In this document: positions 43,053-53,029 of the stretch, in pieces
How positions within the stretch are numbered: position 1 is the first letter of the stretch
How the letters are laid out: every line of letters starts with the position of its first letter
Source of the DNA: Lewinellaceae bacterium
GTDB taxonomy: Bacteria; Bacteroidota; Bacteroidia; Chitinophagales; Saprospiraceae
Assembly: GCA_020636355.1 (NCBI GenBank)
Contig: JACJYB010000002.1
Location: forward strand, 558,001-622,000
Reading direction: 5' to 3'
Length of the DNA: 64,000 bases
The notes under the pieces: model-generated
Told to the model about the DNA's origin: nothing
The model's input: the letters and a program-made list of their open reading frames with translations, nothing else
The model's database searches: none
Program-made: the position numbers and the translations under genes

Positions 43053-44294
43053 TTACACATGATGGTGTAAGCTCTCAGCCAAATAGGGATCGTTTTTCGG
43101 TATGAGTGATGCTTTACTTAGTTGCCAGAACACCATATAGATGAACAAGCCCAAAAAGCCTAACATCATACCGATCTCTAAAAATCCTGGCATTCCAAAT
43201 CCTGCCGCGATTGCATGAGAACCATGATCCTCTCCTGCAGCACTCAGTGCCTGTGTTGTATGCAATACACCCGGCTTAATCATCAGGAAGTAATCAATCC
43301 AGTGACCGAAAAAGACCAGGCCGGAAACGAAAAACATGGTTCCCAACTTGCGTTTGGTATCATTCCTCAACAGGATCAGGAACGGCAGCACAAAATTAAT
43401 GACCAGGTTTCCGTAGAATAACACCGGATAATGATCCCTGCGGGTAAAGAAATAAGTAGTCTCTTCGCCCACGTTACCATACCAAATCAACATAAATTGG
43501 GAGAACCACAGATAAGTCCAGAAAATGCTGAACGCAAATAAGAATTTTCCTAAATCGTGCAGATGATCCCGGTTGAATTCAGGATAATACCCTTTGGACT
43601 GCAGGTAACCTATAATCATGATGGTCATTGCAACCATAGCGACAAACCAACTGGCAGCGCTATACCATGCAAATAAGGTAGAGTACCAATGCGGATCAAC
43701 CGACATCACCCATAACCAAATTACCGCAGCGCTGGAAAAGCCGATAAAAGGCAATACAGCCGCAGCCCATACGCGCATCTTGCGGTGTTTTTCAAAATCA
43801 TGCCCAGGGTCCTGATCTTCCTCCAGGGAAAGTGCGCGGAGTTTACGGGCAAAGTAAATCCAACCTCCCATAATAACAATGGTGCCAAGCAAGTACCATC
43901 CTTTATTCAAGAAGTGTGATTTGCCTTTCAGGAGGACATCATCAGCCACTGTTTCTGCATCATTCCAGTGATACAGGTGGTGAAAACCAAGGTAATTACC
44001 TAGCCCAAGAATGATCATAAAGATTATACCTACGATCAAAAAAAGACTGAATGATTCCCAAACGCGTTTAAACACCGTATACCAACCGGCCATTCCCGTG
44101 ATACTGGCGCCCATGAAAAAAAGCGCCATAACCGCGATTCCCGAGAAGAATACGGAATTGTGCAGAAAGTCCGACCAAAAGCGTGCTTTCAGAGGATCAT
44201 GCTGTAATAATAGAATGATCGCGCATAGCAGTCCGATCCCCATCAGGGTGCCTAAAAACATGCGCTGACTCCGTTCAAAAGTAAAGGTATTCAT
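43053..44294 (-). CDS. actF: Alternative complex III subunit ActF
   Basis: About 413 residues from ATG 44294 (MNTFTFERSQRMFLGTL); an upstream start at 44405 would add 37 basic residues with no signal character and would overlap actE. It has about ten membrane helices, with GVFFTWIYLW-like NrfD-related features (FSIFWTYLWFSQFMLIWYGN) near residue 270. ActF is a membrane subunit related to ActC/NrfD, and together they form the quinol-oxidising and putative proton-translocating part of ACIII. It is followed by the oxidase genes after 40 bp. Confidence 0.93.
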   Translation of the reverse strand: MNTFTFERSQRMFLGTLMGIGLLCAIILLLQHDPLKARFWSDFLHNSVFFSGIAVMALFFMGASITGMAGWYTVFKRVWESFSLFLIVGIIFMIILGLGNYLGFHHLYHWNDAETVADDVLLKGKSHFLNKGWYLLGTIVIMGGWIYFARKLRALSLEEDQDPGHDFEKHRKMRVWAAAVLPFIGFSSAAVIWLWVMSVDPHWYSTLFAWYSAASWFVAMVAMTIMIIGYLQSKGYYPEFNRDHLHDLGKFLFAFSIFWTYLWFSQFMLIWYGNVGEETTYFFTRRDHYPVLFYGNLVINFVLPFLILLRNDTKRKLGTMFFVSGLVFFGHWIDYFLMIKPGVLHTTQALSAAGEDHGSHAIAAGFGMPGFLEIGMMLGFLGLFIYMVFWQLSKASLIPKNDPYLAESLHHHV

Positions 44295-44313
44295 ACTCTT
44301 GTTTTCCGATTGA

Positions 44314-45114
44314 TTAGTGCTCTGAATGACTTTCTGTTGACATTTCTTCCTGCATGCTGGCCGATTCCGCCGGCATGTTATCTTCGTCCGACTTCCACTG
44401 TGCACCAGGGATATCGACTGTATTTAATGTATTTGCTTCTTCCGTATAGGTGGCCCCGTTTTTCGCAGCTTGCAAAGAACGGATGTAATGGATCACCTGC
44501 CAGCGTTCTTCGTAGGACAATTTATCCTCATAGGCACCCATGACGTTTTTACCATACATGATGGCGTAATAGTACCGACCATTGGAGGCATTGATGAAAT
44601 CATCACTGGTGAAAATGGCTGGCTGGGCCGGGTATTTCCCTCCGTCGTCACGAACCAGATAACCCAATCCGTCCCCTTTATCTCCGTGGCAGATCCCACA
44701 ATAAATGGTATAAAGGTTTTTGCCTTCCGCTAACCCTGCTGCGGTAATAGGATATGGATTCTGAATGATCTCTTCCATAGCACGGGTCCTTTCCTCTTCA
44801 CTGGAACCATAATAGAAGGGAACTGCGCCATTCAACGGGATGTTGATATTCCCTGGCTCGACGCCACCACCTTCATAGCCCCGGGCAATGGTACCTTTCA
44901 CTGGAAGCCGGGGAGTGGCGTAAGCCTTTAACTCCTGGATCGTTCCCCAGGTATTGTAATAGTAATAGTTCAACACATTAGCTTCATAAGCCGTGGAGTG
45001 TACCATATCCGGCATGAATTCATGACCGGTACGGTTGCCTTTAGCCGGTGAACAGGCGTACACCAGGACGACCAATCCCAGTACAAATACACCATATTTT
45101 ATTGCTCGCATCAT
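44314..45114 (-). CDS. actE: Alternative complex III subunit ActE, monoheme cytochrome c lipoprotein
   Basis: A 266-residue protein with a lipoprotein signal (FVLGLVVLVYAC, Cys21) and one heme-binding motif CGICH near residue 137, followed by GDKGDGLGYLV. The distal methionine is probably in KNVMGAYEDKLSYEERW. The tail is rich in Met, Glu, Ser and His. ActE accepts electrons from ActA and passes them towards the oxidase. It sits between actD (9 bp) and actF (19 bp). Confidence 0.94.
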   Translation of the reverse strand: MMRAIKYGVFVLGLVVLVYACSPAKGNRTGHEFMPDMVHSTAYEANVLNYYYYNTWGTIQELKAYATPRLPVKGTIARGYEGGGVEPGNINIPLNGAVPFYYGSSEEERTRAMEEIIQNPYPITAAGLAEGKNLYTIYCGICHGDKGDGLGYLVRDDGGKYPAQPAIFTSDDFINASNGRYYYAIMYGKNVMGAYEDKLSYEERWQVIHYIRSLQAAKNGATYTEEANTLNTVDIPGAQWKSDEDNMPAESASMQEEMSTESHSEH

Positions 45115-45123
45115 ATCTGTTGC

Positions 45124-45651
45124 TTAGATGGTTTTTGTATGAATTTCTTCCGCCCCGCTGTCTTTGAGGAAAGATTTCACTTTATCAATATCCTTATCGC
45201 TCATGCCATGCTGGTCAAATGCAATGCAGAACTTATCGTCCGTAATCCGGTCATCCAGGGTTGGATTTGTAACACCGGGACCTAAGCCACCGATCACATA
45301 AAAGACAACCACCATACCTATGGAGGCAAACAATACGGTGAGCTCAAAGGTGATCGGAATGAAAGCCGGAACGGACCAGTAGGGTTTACCTCCGATAATT
45401 ATCGGCCAGTCATCGGTAAAAATCCACGTCATACCCAGAAAGGCGGTGAGAGAACCGATCAGACCAAAAATGAACCCAACTATGTGAAGCCTGGACTCCT
45501 TCAAGTCCAACGCCTCATCCAGGCCATGCACCGGAAATGGAGTGAAGACATCCATGATGTCCAGATGAGCGGCCTTAGCCTTCTTTACTGCCTTGAGCAG
45601 TACTTCTTCATCTGAATACAATCCGAATAAAACGTCTTTGTGGTTTGCCAT
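45124..45651 (-). CDS. actD: Alternative complex III subunit ActD (DUF3341)
   Basis: A 175-residue protein with an N-terminal soluble domain (LFGLYSDEEVLLKAVKKAKA) and two membrane helices (about 57-78 and 96-120, the latter FELTVLFASIGMVVVFYVIG). This is the DUF3341 layout of ActD, a structural subunit of ACIII on the cytoplasmic face. The C-terminus carries DQHGMSDKDIDKVKSFLKDS. It starts 20 bp after actC. Confidence 0.93.
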   Translation of the reverse strand: MANHKDVLFGLYSDEEVLLKAVKKAKAAHLDIMDVFTPFPVHGLDEALDLKESRLHIVGFIFGLIGSLTAFLGMTWIFTDDWPIIIGGKPYWSVPAFIPITFELTVLFASIGMVVVFYVIGGLGPGVTNPTLDDRITDDKFCIAFDQHGMSDKDIDKVKSFLKDSGAEEIHTKTI

Positions 45652-45671
45652 TGCTCAGCTATATGTAATGA

Positions 45672-47084
45672 TTAGGATTCTTGTGTTATTTCGGAAGAAT
45701 GATGGTGGTGTGCATCTTTACCAATATACTGATCACCAGCAGATTTCAGGATGTGTTTGATCTCCGCTACTGCAACCACCGGAGCCAGTCTGGTGAACAG
45801 GAGGTAGAACGTAAAGAAGATACCAAGTGTGCCCAGGAAAATGCCTATCTCTACCCAGGAAGGAGAATAATAACTCCATGAAGATGGCAGGTAATCACGG
45901 GCTAATGTTGTGGCGATAATTACAAATCGCTCAAACCACATACCTATGTTTACAAAGATCGACATGAAGAAAGTCCACCAAACACTACGGCGAATTTTCT
46001 TTGACCAGAAAAGCTGTGGTGAAATCACGTTGCATAACATCATCCCAAAATACGACCACCAGTAAGGTCCTAATGCCCGGTTGAAGAATGCAAATTGTTC
46101 GTAAATGTAGCCGGAGTACCAGGAAATGAATAGCTCCGTCAAATAAGCAACCCCAACAATCGTCCCCGTTAAGAGGATGACCTTGTTCATGGATTCGATA
46201 TGCTCTAAGGTAATGTATTGCTTGAGGTTCAACACTTTACGTGTGATAACCATCAGCGTCTGTACCATCGCGAAGCCGGAGAAAATAGCCCCTGCCACGA
46301 AATAAGGAGGGAATATGGTCGTATGCCAGCCAGGGATCACCGAAGTGGCAAAGTCAAAACTTACAATGGTGTGTACGGAAAGTACCAGTGGGGTAGCCAA
46401 CCCAGCCAGAACCAGTGAAAGGGATTCATGACGCTGCCAGTGTTTGGCAGAACCCGTCCATCCAAAGGAAACGAAATTGTACATTTTCCGGCGTAACCCT
46501 TTCGAACGGTCCCTTAATGTCGCGAAATCAGGTACCAGGCCCGTGTACCAAAACAACAAAGACACTGTGAAATAGGTACTGATGGCAAACAAGTCCCACA
46601 ACAATGGCGAGTTAAAGTTCGGCCAGAGCGGTCCCCTGCTGTTCGGATAAGGGAAGAAGAAGAAGACAACCCAGATTCGCCCAACGTGGATGGCCGGAAA
46701 TAAAGCCGCACACATTACCGCAAAGATGGTCATAGCTTCTGCTGCCCGGTTTACACCGGTACGCCATTTCTGACGGAAAAGCAACAATATCGCAGAAATA
46801 AGGGTCCCTGCGTGACCGATACCGATCCACCACACAAAGTTGGTAATATCCCAACCCCACCCTATGGTCCGGTTCAGATTCCACTCTGTAATACCATCCC
46901 ATATGGTTAAGACGATGCAAATAACTCCAATCGTCAGAAAGGTCAGAGCGACAGCAAATGCACCCCACCAGGCGGCATTTGGCCTCTTCTCGGTTGGCGT
47001 CGAGAGGTCCTCTGTGATCTGATGATAAGTCTTATGACCTTCAACTAATGGAGCTCTGATCGGTGAAACAGGAGAATGACTCAT
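45672..47084 (-). CDS. actC: Alternative complex III subunit ActC (NrfD/PsrC-like)
   Basis: A 470-residue integral membrane protein with about ten helices of the NrfD/PsrC family. Distinctive segments are FVWWIGIGHAGTLISAILLL near residue 90, LVLSVHTIVSFDFA near 233 and a His-rich tail (KDAHHHHSSE). ActC binds menaquinol next to the ActB iron-sulfur protein and may carry a proton channel. It starts 38 bp after actB. Confidence 0.96.
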   Translation of the reverse strand: MSHSPVSPIRAPLVEGHKTYHQITEDLSTPTEKRPNAAWWGAFAVALTFLTIGVICIVLTIWDGITEWNLNRTIGWGWDITNFVWWIGIGHAGTLISAILLLFRQKWRTGVNRAAEAMTIFAVMCAALFPAIHVGRIWVVFFFFPYPNSRGPLWPNFNSPLLWDLFAISTYFTVSLLFWYTGLVPDFATLRDRSKGLRRKMYNFVSFGWTGSAKHWQRHESLSLVLAGLATPLVLSVHTIVSFDFATSVIPGWHTTIFPPYFVAGAIFSGFAMVQTLMVITRKVLNLKQYITLEHIESMNKVILLTGTIVGVAYLTELFISWYSGYIYEQFAFFNRALGPYWWSYFGMMLCNVISPQLFWSKKIRRSVWWTFFMSIFVNIGMWFERFVIIATTLARDYLPSSWSYYSPSWVEIGIFLGTLGIFFTFYLLFTRLAPVVAVAEIKHILKSAGDQYIGKDAHHHHSSEITQES

Positions 47085-47122
47085 TATTAATGAATTAATT
47101 TCGTTGAATTTAGACTTTCGTT

Positions 47123-50100
47123 TCAGGCGTCCAATGCCTCATTGGCATTGTTCACTTTAACCGTATAGTTTACACTGGACCGTACGTTGGTCTCTTCCAA
47201 TACGATGTAGTTCAGAGGTGATTTGAACTTCCCGGTCAGTTCTCCTTCCGGGTTGTTCTTATCACCGAAGGTAATGGCTCCGGTCGGACATGCTGTTTGA
47301 CAAGCCGTACGGACATCGCGGTCCAGTAGACGGCGGTCCTCTTTTTTGGCATTCAACTTACCTTCCTGGATCCGTTGTACGCAGAATGAGCATTTTTCCA
47401 TCACCCCGCGGCTCCGGACCGTAACATCCGGGTTCAGGACCATCCGGGTCAAATCATCTGCATAAAACTGGACTTTTTCCTGGTTGATCTTATGTTCGTT
47501 GATCGGCCATAGATCCGCAGTCGTATAATCCGCCCAGTTTAACCGGCGTACTTTATAGGGACAGTTGTTGGCACAGTAACGCGTACCTACACAACGGTTG
47601 TAAATCATTTGATTCAATCCTTCCGAACTGTGGTTGGTGGCATCGACCGGACAAACGTTTTCACAAGGCGCATTATCGCAATGCTGACACATCATCGGCT
47701 GATAAACCGTCTTAGGATTCTCAAAGTCTCCGTAGAAATAGCGGTCAATCCGTATCCAGGTCATCTCCTGGTGACGAGCAACGTTATGCTTGCCAACGAC
47801 TGGAACGTTATTTTCAGACATACAGGCGACCGTGCAGGCACCACAACCGATACAGGCATTCAGATCGATATGCATGCCCCAATGATGACCACGGCTGTAA
47901 TGGTCGGAATAATCCGGATACAGACTCTGAGCATTCAGATGCTGGAATTCCTCACGCTGTTCATGCAATTCTTCCAGGAAGGTCTCCAATTCGCTGACAT
48001 GCGCTCCGTGAATAATGGACCGGTCGGTCAATGCACCCTGGAATCCACGGCGGGTCTTTTTGAAAAATGGTATGGATACAGAAGCCAAAGCCGCTTCGTC
48101 TGCATTGATTTCATCGCCATTTTTGTCCAGCGTCTTTACCCCCATGGTATGGTGGTATTGAACACAGGCAAAATGATCCTCACGCCCGGCTTTACCACTC
48201 ACCTGGATTCCGGAACGATAATACTGGAACAAACCGTTATCGATCTGAACCAGCGATTGAACATTAACACCGATATCGTTTCCGCAACGTCCGGCTGCAG
48301 TCCTGCCGTATCCCATGGCAATACCAAAAGTATTATCCATTTGGCCAAACTGCTGGATCACAGGTACTTCCAGGCTCGATTCACCGGAGGTTAAGTTAAC
48401 CAGGTCTCCGTCTTTCAGTCCAGCAAATCCTTCAATGGTTTTCCATCCATCAAAAGAAACGGGCACGGACAGATAATTCCCCCAAACGCATCGATTGACC
48501 GGATCCGGCATCTCCTGCAACCAGGGGTTGTTCGCGTATTGACCGGCACCCATGTTGACGGTCTCAAAGAGTGACAATTCCATGCCTTCCCCGGCAGGTT
48601 TCCGGACTTGTAAACCACTGACATCCACTGCGTTATATGCAGGCTCCGTGTTACCTCCCGCGTTAAATACCCCATTGTGCAGGGTGTGATCCCAGAAAGC
48701 CTGGAATACCGAATATTCAGACTGATGCGGAAACATATTTTCTTTCCACAGCTCCTGGATGAAATCATGGTAAGGCTGGTCTCCAGTGGAAAGTTTGGCA
48801 CTTTTAGCCCAGGTTAAAAAACTTAGTCCAACCTGACGTGTATCAAACAGCGGGTTGATGGTCGGCTGCATCAGGCTATAGACACCTGCTTTGGGTTCGA
48901 CATCCCCCCAGGACTCCAGGATATGATGATCCGGAGCACCCCAATGGCAACGGCCGGTGGTCTCATCCACGTGGGAATTTGTAGAAATACGCAGAGGAAC
49001 TTGTTCCAGTGCAGTATTAAAAGCTTCAGCTTGCGGCAGGTCAAAGGATGGGTTGGCTCCAAGGATGAAAAGAACATCAACCTGCCCCCCTTGCATCTCT
49101 TCAATTAACCGGGCTACATCTCTCTCGTCACCCTGACGTTGCTTGGATGCATGCTCGAAAGTGATGGTCTTTCCATAATTGCCCAAAAGCAAATTAATCT
49201 GGTTGACCAACAATTGTTCGGATACCATATTGGACCCGCTTACGACGAGGGATGCTCCTTTATTTGCAAGAAGATCTTTTGCGGCTGCTTTAATGGCTGC
49301 TGTGGCTTTTTCATTCAGACCTGCAGGAGCATTAACACGAGTGCCTCCGGTCTGAGCTGCAATTTCATTATACAGGGCAGCAATGGCAGCCCCCTGTTCG
49401 CTTGGTTTTACCAAAATCCGGTTATCGGCATTGGAACCGGTCAAGGACATATGTGATTCCACATGATAGTGACGCGACATCGTCGCATGTCCTTCATGTT
49501 CGATTTTACGGTTCTTCACATAGCCTTTCGCATATTCAATGGGTGATATCCAGGTCCCCAGAAAATCAGCTTCAAAACCAACGATAACTTTTGCTCCGTC
49601 AAAATGATAATCCGGAACGGTTTTCATGCCAAATTGCTGTTCATTGGCAATAAGCATGGCTGCTGATGAAACTGCATCGTACTGGACCAGTTTCGTATTG
49701 GGATAAGCTGCACTAAATTCAGCAATAGCTGCATGCAGTGCTGGGCTTAATAGCGTATTGGATAAAATACGAATTTTCGACTCTGGCCTTAATGCTCCGA
49801 TAACTTCTTTATCAATTGCTGCCCAGCTTCCATCACTGACCAATCCATCCGCGATACGCCCCGGGCCTTTGATCCGGTTGACATCATAGAGTTCCAGCAC
49901 AGTAGCCTGGGCCCTTGCTGACGTTCCGCCCATGGTGACCGGAGAAAGATCATTTCCTTCAATCTTTATCGGGCGTCCTTCCCTGGTTTTAACCAGTACG
50001 GCGCAGTAGTCACCGCCTTTAACAAAGGAACTGGCATAATAATTTGCCACTCCGGGAACGATGGCATCTGGCTTAACGACATACGGGATCGCTTTGCGTA

Positions 50101-50320
50101 CCGGGATCTCACAGGCTGCGGCCACTGTGGCTGCTCCCAAACCAAATCCAAGGTATTTCAAAAAATCCCGGCGAGTAGCTCCCACCTGTTCCAGCGTGGA
50201 TGATTCTGCCATCTTGTCCAGAGGAATACGGGCAAATTCGTTGCCGGCCTCCTCCATAAATTTCGGATCGTGATTGAGGTCCTTTTGTCCGATCCAGATG
50301 GCTACTTTATTGTCTTTCAT
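47123..50320 (-). CDS. actB: Alternative complex III subunit ActB (molybdopterin-oxidoreductase-like fused to Fe-S protein)
   Basis: A 1065-residue fusion. Near residue 49 is a twin-arginine motif (TRRDFLKYLGFGLGAATVAA), an internal Tat signal usual for ActB. The first 700 residues resemble a molybdopterin oxidoreductase, which in ACIII has no cofactor. The last 300 residues hold ferredoxin-like cysteine clusters: CIGCGACTVACMSENN, CQHCDNAPCENVCPVD, CVGTRYCANNCPYKVRR and CSFCVQRIQEG with ACQTACP. These form the Fe-S clusters that take electrons from quinol to the ActA hemes at the periplasmic face. It lies 42 bp after actA. Confidence 0.96.
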   Translation of the reverse strand: MKDNKVAIWIGQKDLNHDPKFMEEAGNEFARIPLDKMAESSTLEQVGATRRDFLKYLGFGLGAATVAAACEIPVRKAIPYVVKPDAIVPGVANYYASSFVKGGDYCAVLVKTREGRPIKIEGNDLSPVTMGGTSARAQATVLELYDVNRIKGPGRIADGLVSDGSWAAIDKEVIGALRPESKIRILSNTLLSPALHAAIAEFSAAYPNTKLVQYDAVSSAAMLIANEQQFGMKTVPDYHFDGAKVIVGFEADFLGTWISPIEYAKGYVKNRKIEHEGHATMSRHYHVESHMSLTGSNADNRILVKPSEQGAAIAALYNEIAAQTGGTRVNAPAGLNEKATAAIKAAAKDLLANKGASLVVSGSNMVSEQLLVNQINLLLGNYGKTITFEHASKQRQGDERDVARLIEEMQGGQVDVLFILGANPSFDLPQAEAFNTALEQVPLRISTNSHVDETTGRCHWGAPDHHILESWGDVEPKAGVYSLMQPTINPLFDTRQVGLSFLTWAKSAKLSTGDQPYHDFIQELWKENMFPHQSEYSVFQAFWDHTLHNGVFNAGGNTEPAYNAVDVSGLQVRKPAGEGMELSLFETVNMGAGQYANNPWLQEMPDPVNRCVWGNYLSVPVSFDGWKTIEGFAGLKDGDLVNLTSGESSLEVPVIQQFGQMDNTFGIAMGYGRTAAGRCGNDIGVNVQSLVQIDNGLFQYYRSGIQVSGKAGREDHFACVQYHHTMGVKTLDKNGDEINADEAALASVSIPFFKKTRRGFQGALTDRSIIHGAHVSELETFLEELHEQREEFQHLNAQSLYPDYSDHYSRGHHWGMHIDLNACIGCGACTVACMSENNVPVVGKHNVARHQEMTWIRIDRYFYGDFENPKTVYQPMMCQHCDNAPCENVCPVDATNHSSEGLNQMIYNRCVGTRYCANNCPYKVRRLNWADYTTADLWPINEHKINQEKVQFYADDLTRMVLNPDVTVRSRGVMEKCSFCVQRIQEGKLNAKKEDRRLLDRDVRTACQTACPTGAITFGDKNNPEGELTGKFKSPLNYIVLEETNVRSSVNYTVKVNNANEALDA

Positions 50321-50362
50321 AAAGCAAGTTATGTGCTGCTTACAAATCTTATTGTTATCGAA

Positions 50363-51769
50363 TCAATAGTGGCATTTCTGACATTCGGTTCCTCCGATGT
50401 CTTCCACGGTAACACCGGTCCGTTTGCCGGCTTCCAGCTCATCATGGTATTTCTTGTAGGAATCGAGGTAATAATTATTATCTCCAAAACTCGAAACTTC
50501 CGTTTGGCGGTGACAATTCACGCACCATCCCATGGACAAGGTAGAATACTGACGAACCACCGGCATTTCTTCAACTTTGCCATGACATTGCTGGCATTCC
50601 AGTTTTCCAACAGTAACATGCTGCTGATGGCTGAAAAATACGTGATCAGGTAAGGCATGGATACGAACCCATTCGATGGGTCCCTGCAGGTTAGGCTTGG
50701 TGTCGCTCGTCAGGGATTCTTCTATGTTCGCCCATTGCTCTTCCACGGTACGGGTACCATCTGCATCCAGTGAAGCAACTTCCGCCGTTTCCATGTATTG
50801 ATTGCCGATCCATTTTTTATAAATAGCGGCAATTTCATCATTAGTTAGTGATTCGTAATCATCAATGTATTTATCGGTATTGGGATCAAAGCCTGCTGCA
50901 ACAAAAATTTTCGTCAGCTCTGCCGTGCCATAGGTGCTACCATTTTTGATGGCGCGGTGGCAATTCATACAGGTATTTGTCGCTGGAATGATCGAGTGTT
51001 TGGAGCGGCGAGCTCCATCATGACAGTACTGGCAATCGATCTTATTCAGTCCAGCGTGGGTTACGTGAGAAAATTTAATGGGCTGATCCGGAGCATAATT
51101 TTGCTGGCGACCCAGTGCAACTCCATTTTTCACTGTCGTGTAACTACCCAACACAATCAAGGCAAAAATAGCAAACCCGATCACCGTCCTATTGGTGAAC
51201 ATACTCCAGAAGGATGGCTTGACCGGTACTTCCCCGCTTGCCTCGGCATTTACGATCCCGCGGGTGTTCAGGATTACACGGCTCATCATGAAGGCCAGGA
51301 AGACCAAAGCAATCAGCAGGATGTAATAGACGTAATTTTTTGAATTGGATTCGACGGGTACGCCTTCTTGTCCGGTAGCAGTCGTTTGGGCAGCGGCAGG
51401 AGCTGCGGTAAACACATCATTTACATAGGCAAGGATGTTAGCAATTTGCGCATCCGTCAAATTCTCAAAAGGCTGCATAACGGTAGGACTGTATTCCTTC
51501 CATAGTTCAACAGCACGGGGATTACCATCCACAATCAATTTTTGGGAATTCCGGATCCAGGCATGTAAATCTTCCGTATTAGGCCATCGTTCTTCAACGC
51601 CTCCCAATGCCGGGCCAATCAATTTGTCCTTCATGTTCTTGTTGTGGCATGTAGCACAATTGGTCCGGAAGAGGTTCTTACCCTCATCGATGTTATCCTG
51701 AGCAAAAAGGGCCAGGGCAAACAAGAAGCCCAGGCTGCTTAAAACCAGGCGACGCATGTTGATCTTCAT
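50363..51769 (-). CDS. actA: Alternative complex III subunit ActA, multiheme cytochrome c with six heme motifs
   Basis: About 468 residues from ATG 51769 (MKINMRRLVLSSLGFLFALA, a signal peptide); ATG 51805 would add 12 residues. Six CxxCH motifs are visible. The first, CATCH at about 38-42, belongs to an N-terminal monoheme cytochrome c domain (with MQPFENLTDAQIANILAYV). The others, CQYCH, CMNCH, CQQCH, CVNCH and CQKCH at the end, form the pentaheme ActA part. Two membrane helices (about 154-176 and 194-212) lie between. ActA carries electrons from ActB to ActE. It is the first gene of the respiratory operon, with a good promoter 80 bp upstream. Confidence 0.94.
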   Translation of the reverse strand: MKINMRRLVLSSLGFLFALALFAQDNIDEGKNLFRTNCATCHNKNMKDKLIGPALGGVEERWPNTEDLHAWIRNSQKLIVDGNPRAVELWKEYSPTVMQPFENLTDAQIANILAYVNDVFTAAPAAAQTTATGQEGVPVESNSKNYVYYILLIALVFLAFMMSRVILNTRGIVNAEASGEVPVKPSFWSMFTNRTVIGFAIFALIVLGSYTTVKNGVALGRQQNYAPDQPIKFSHVTHAGLNKIDCQYCHDGARRSKHSIIPATNTCMNCHRAIKNGSTYGTAELTKIFVAAGFDPNTDKYIDDYESLTNDEIAAIYKKWIGNQYMETAEVASLDADGTRTVEEQWANIEESLTSDTKPNLQGPIEWVRIHALPDHVFFSHQQHVTVGKLECQQCHGKVEEMPVVRQYSTLSMGWCVNCHRQTEVSSFGDNNYYLDSYKKYHDELEAGKRTGVTVEDIGGTECQKCHY

Positions 51770-51848
51770 ATTTTTAGAAAATTTCAGCCTTTCAATGATT
51801 TTCACGATGAGGTGTTCAAAAATGTTAACCCTCTGTTAAAAACCCGCG

Positions 51849-51880
51849 CAAAAATAACGAGCGGTCCTATAGTTTACAAT
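51849..51880 (-). promoter_or_regulatory. Promoter of the ACIII-oxidase operon (-33 ATTG, -7 TATTTTTG)
   Basis: Reading the minus strand, ATTG (51880-51877) is followed after 20 bases by TATTTTTG (51856-51849), an exact match to the Bacteroidota TAnnTTTG -7 element with near-consensus spacing. Transcription would begin near 51842, leaving a leader of about 70 bases before actA. Confidence 0.55.
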
Positions 51881-51931
51881 AAATCCACTTAAGCTCTATC
51901 TATTTAGACATTATCTAAATTATCCATCCAA

Positions 51932-52726
51932 TTATACGGACACTTCTGCCTTTATATGCGGGTATGGATGGTAATCGATCAATGAAAAATCGTCAAACTT
52001 GAATTCAAAAATTGAACGCACGGATGGATTTATGATCATTTTCGGAAGCATCCTTGGCGCTCGCTCCAATTGAAGGCGCGCCTGTTCCAGATGATTGGAA
52101 TACAGGTGGGCATCACCAAAAGTATGGACGAAATCACCGGGTTCAAGATCGCACACCTGCGCCATCATCATCGTTAACAAAGCGTAGGATGCAATATTAA
52201 ATGGTACCCCAAGGAAGACATCAGCACTGCGTTGATACAATTGACAGGATAACTTCCCGTCTGCAACATAAAACTGGAACAGGGCATGACAGGGCGTTAA
52301 AGCCATCTGATCCAATTCCCCTACGTTCCAGGCACTGACAAGGATCCGTCGTGAGTCCGGATTATTTTTAATCAATTCGACAGCCCTTGAGATCTGGTCG
52401 ATCGTTTTACCGTCCGGAGATTCCCAACTACGCCATTGTTTTCCATAGACCGGTCCCAACTCACCTGCTTCATCCGCCCACTCATTCCAGATACGGACAC
52501 CATGTTCCTGCAGATAGCCCACATTGGTATCTCCCTGCAAAAACCAAAGCAGTTCGTAGATGATCGACTTCAGATGTAATTTTTTAGTGGTCAGCATGGG
52601 GAACCCTTCCGCAAGGTTAAAGCGCATCTGATAACCAAAAACACTGATGGTACCTGTACCGGTGCGATCGGTTTTCACTACACCGTCAGCCAAGATATGT
52701 CGTAATAGATCCTGGTAGGCTTTCAT
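51932..52726 (-). CDS. thyA: Thymidylate synthase
   Basis: A 264-residue protein, the standard ThyA length. The catalytic cysteine lies in ALTPCHALFQFYV (about residue 147) and the folate/dUMP-binding RSADVFLGVPFNIASYALL follows. It converts dUMP to dTMP using methylene-tetrahydrofolate. The first residues MKAYQDLLRHILADGVVKTD are typical. It appears to be a single-gene unit; the actA promoter is located just beyond its 3' end. Confidence 0.98.
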   Translation of the reverse strand: MKAYQDLLRHILADGVVKTDRTGTGTISVFGYQMRFNLAEGFPMLTTKKLHLKSIIYELLWFLQGDTNVGYLQEHGVRIWNEWADEAGELGPVYGKQWRSWESPDGKTIDQISRAVELIKNNPDSRRILVSAWNVGELDQMALTPCHALFQFYVADGKLSCQLYQRSADVFLGVPFNIASYALLTMMMAQVCDLEPGDFVHTFGDAHLYSNHLEQARLQLERAPRMLPKMIINPSVRSIFEFKFDDFSLIDYHPYPHIKAEVSV

Positions 52727-53029
52727 CTCATGATGGCTTTAATCCGTTTGGACGCTGCAAGATAGTTTTTTCTTATTAGGTATATAAAAAAACCGAATAT
52801 GAAATATAAAATCCAGGGCAATATATGAAGATTTCTTCATGAATTTGGAGTCTCCCTATTTTGAACATAATTGCCCAGGTTGGAGGGAAGTTCGGGATCT
52901 GACTACTGACAATATCCGTTTTAATCAGGCCGGTCCTGGTTCCAATAATTCCTGACCATTGGGTAAAAAAACAAAAAGGCCCTTCCGTTACCAGAAAGAC
53001 CTTTCATCGTTTTAAGTCAGGTTTAGCGA
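52727..53029. other. 303-bp intergenic stretch
   Basis: Between thyA and the DUF2911 gene. It is AT-rich, with no reading frame of note. The only structure I can support is the terminator at 52975-53004. Confidence 0.6.
52975..53004 (-). terminator. Rho-independent terminator after the DUF2911-TPR gene
   Basis: On the minus strand an 11-bp stem with two G-U pairs (arms 53004-52994 and 52985-52975), an 8-base loop, then a run of Ts. It lies about 26 bp beyond the stop codon at 53030. Confidence 0.7.

Noticed and set aside
47609..48394. Long open frame (261 codons) on the plus strand inside actB
   Set aside because: It lies wholly opposite the conserved Fe-S and molybdopterin-like coding sequence of actB and has no recognisable domain; it is a mirror of the real gene.
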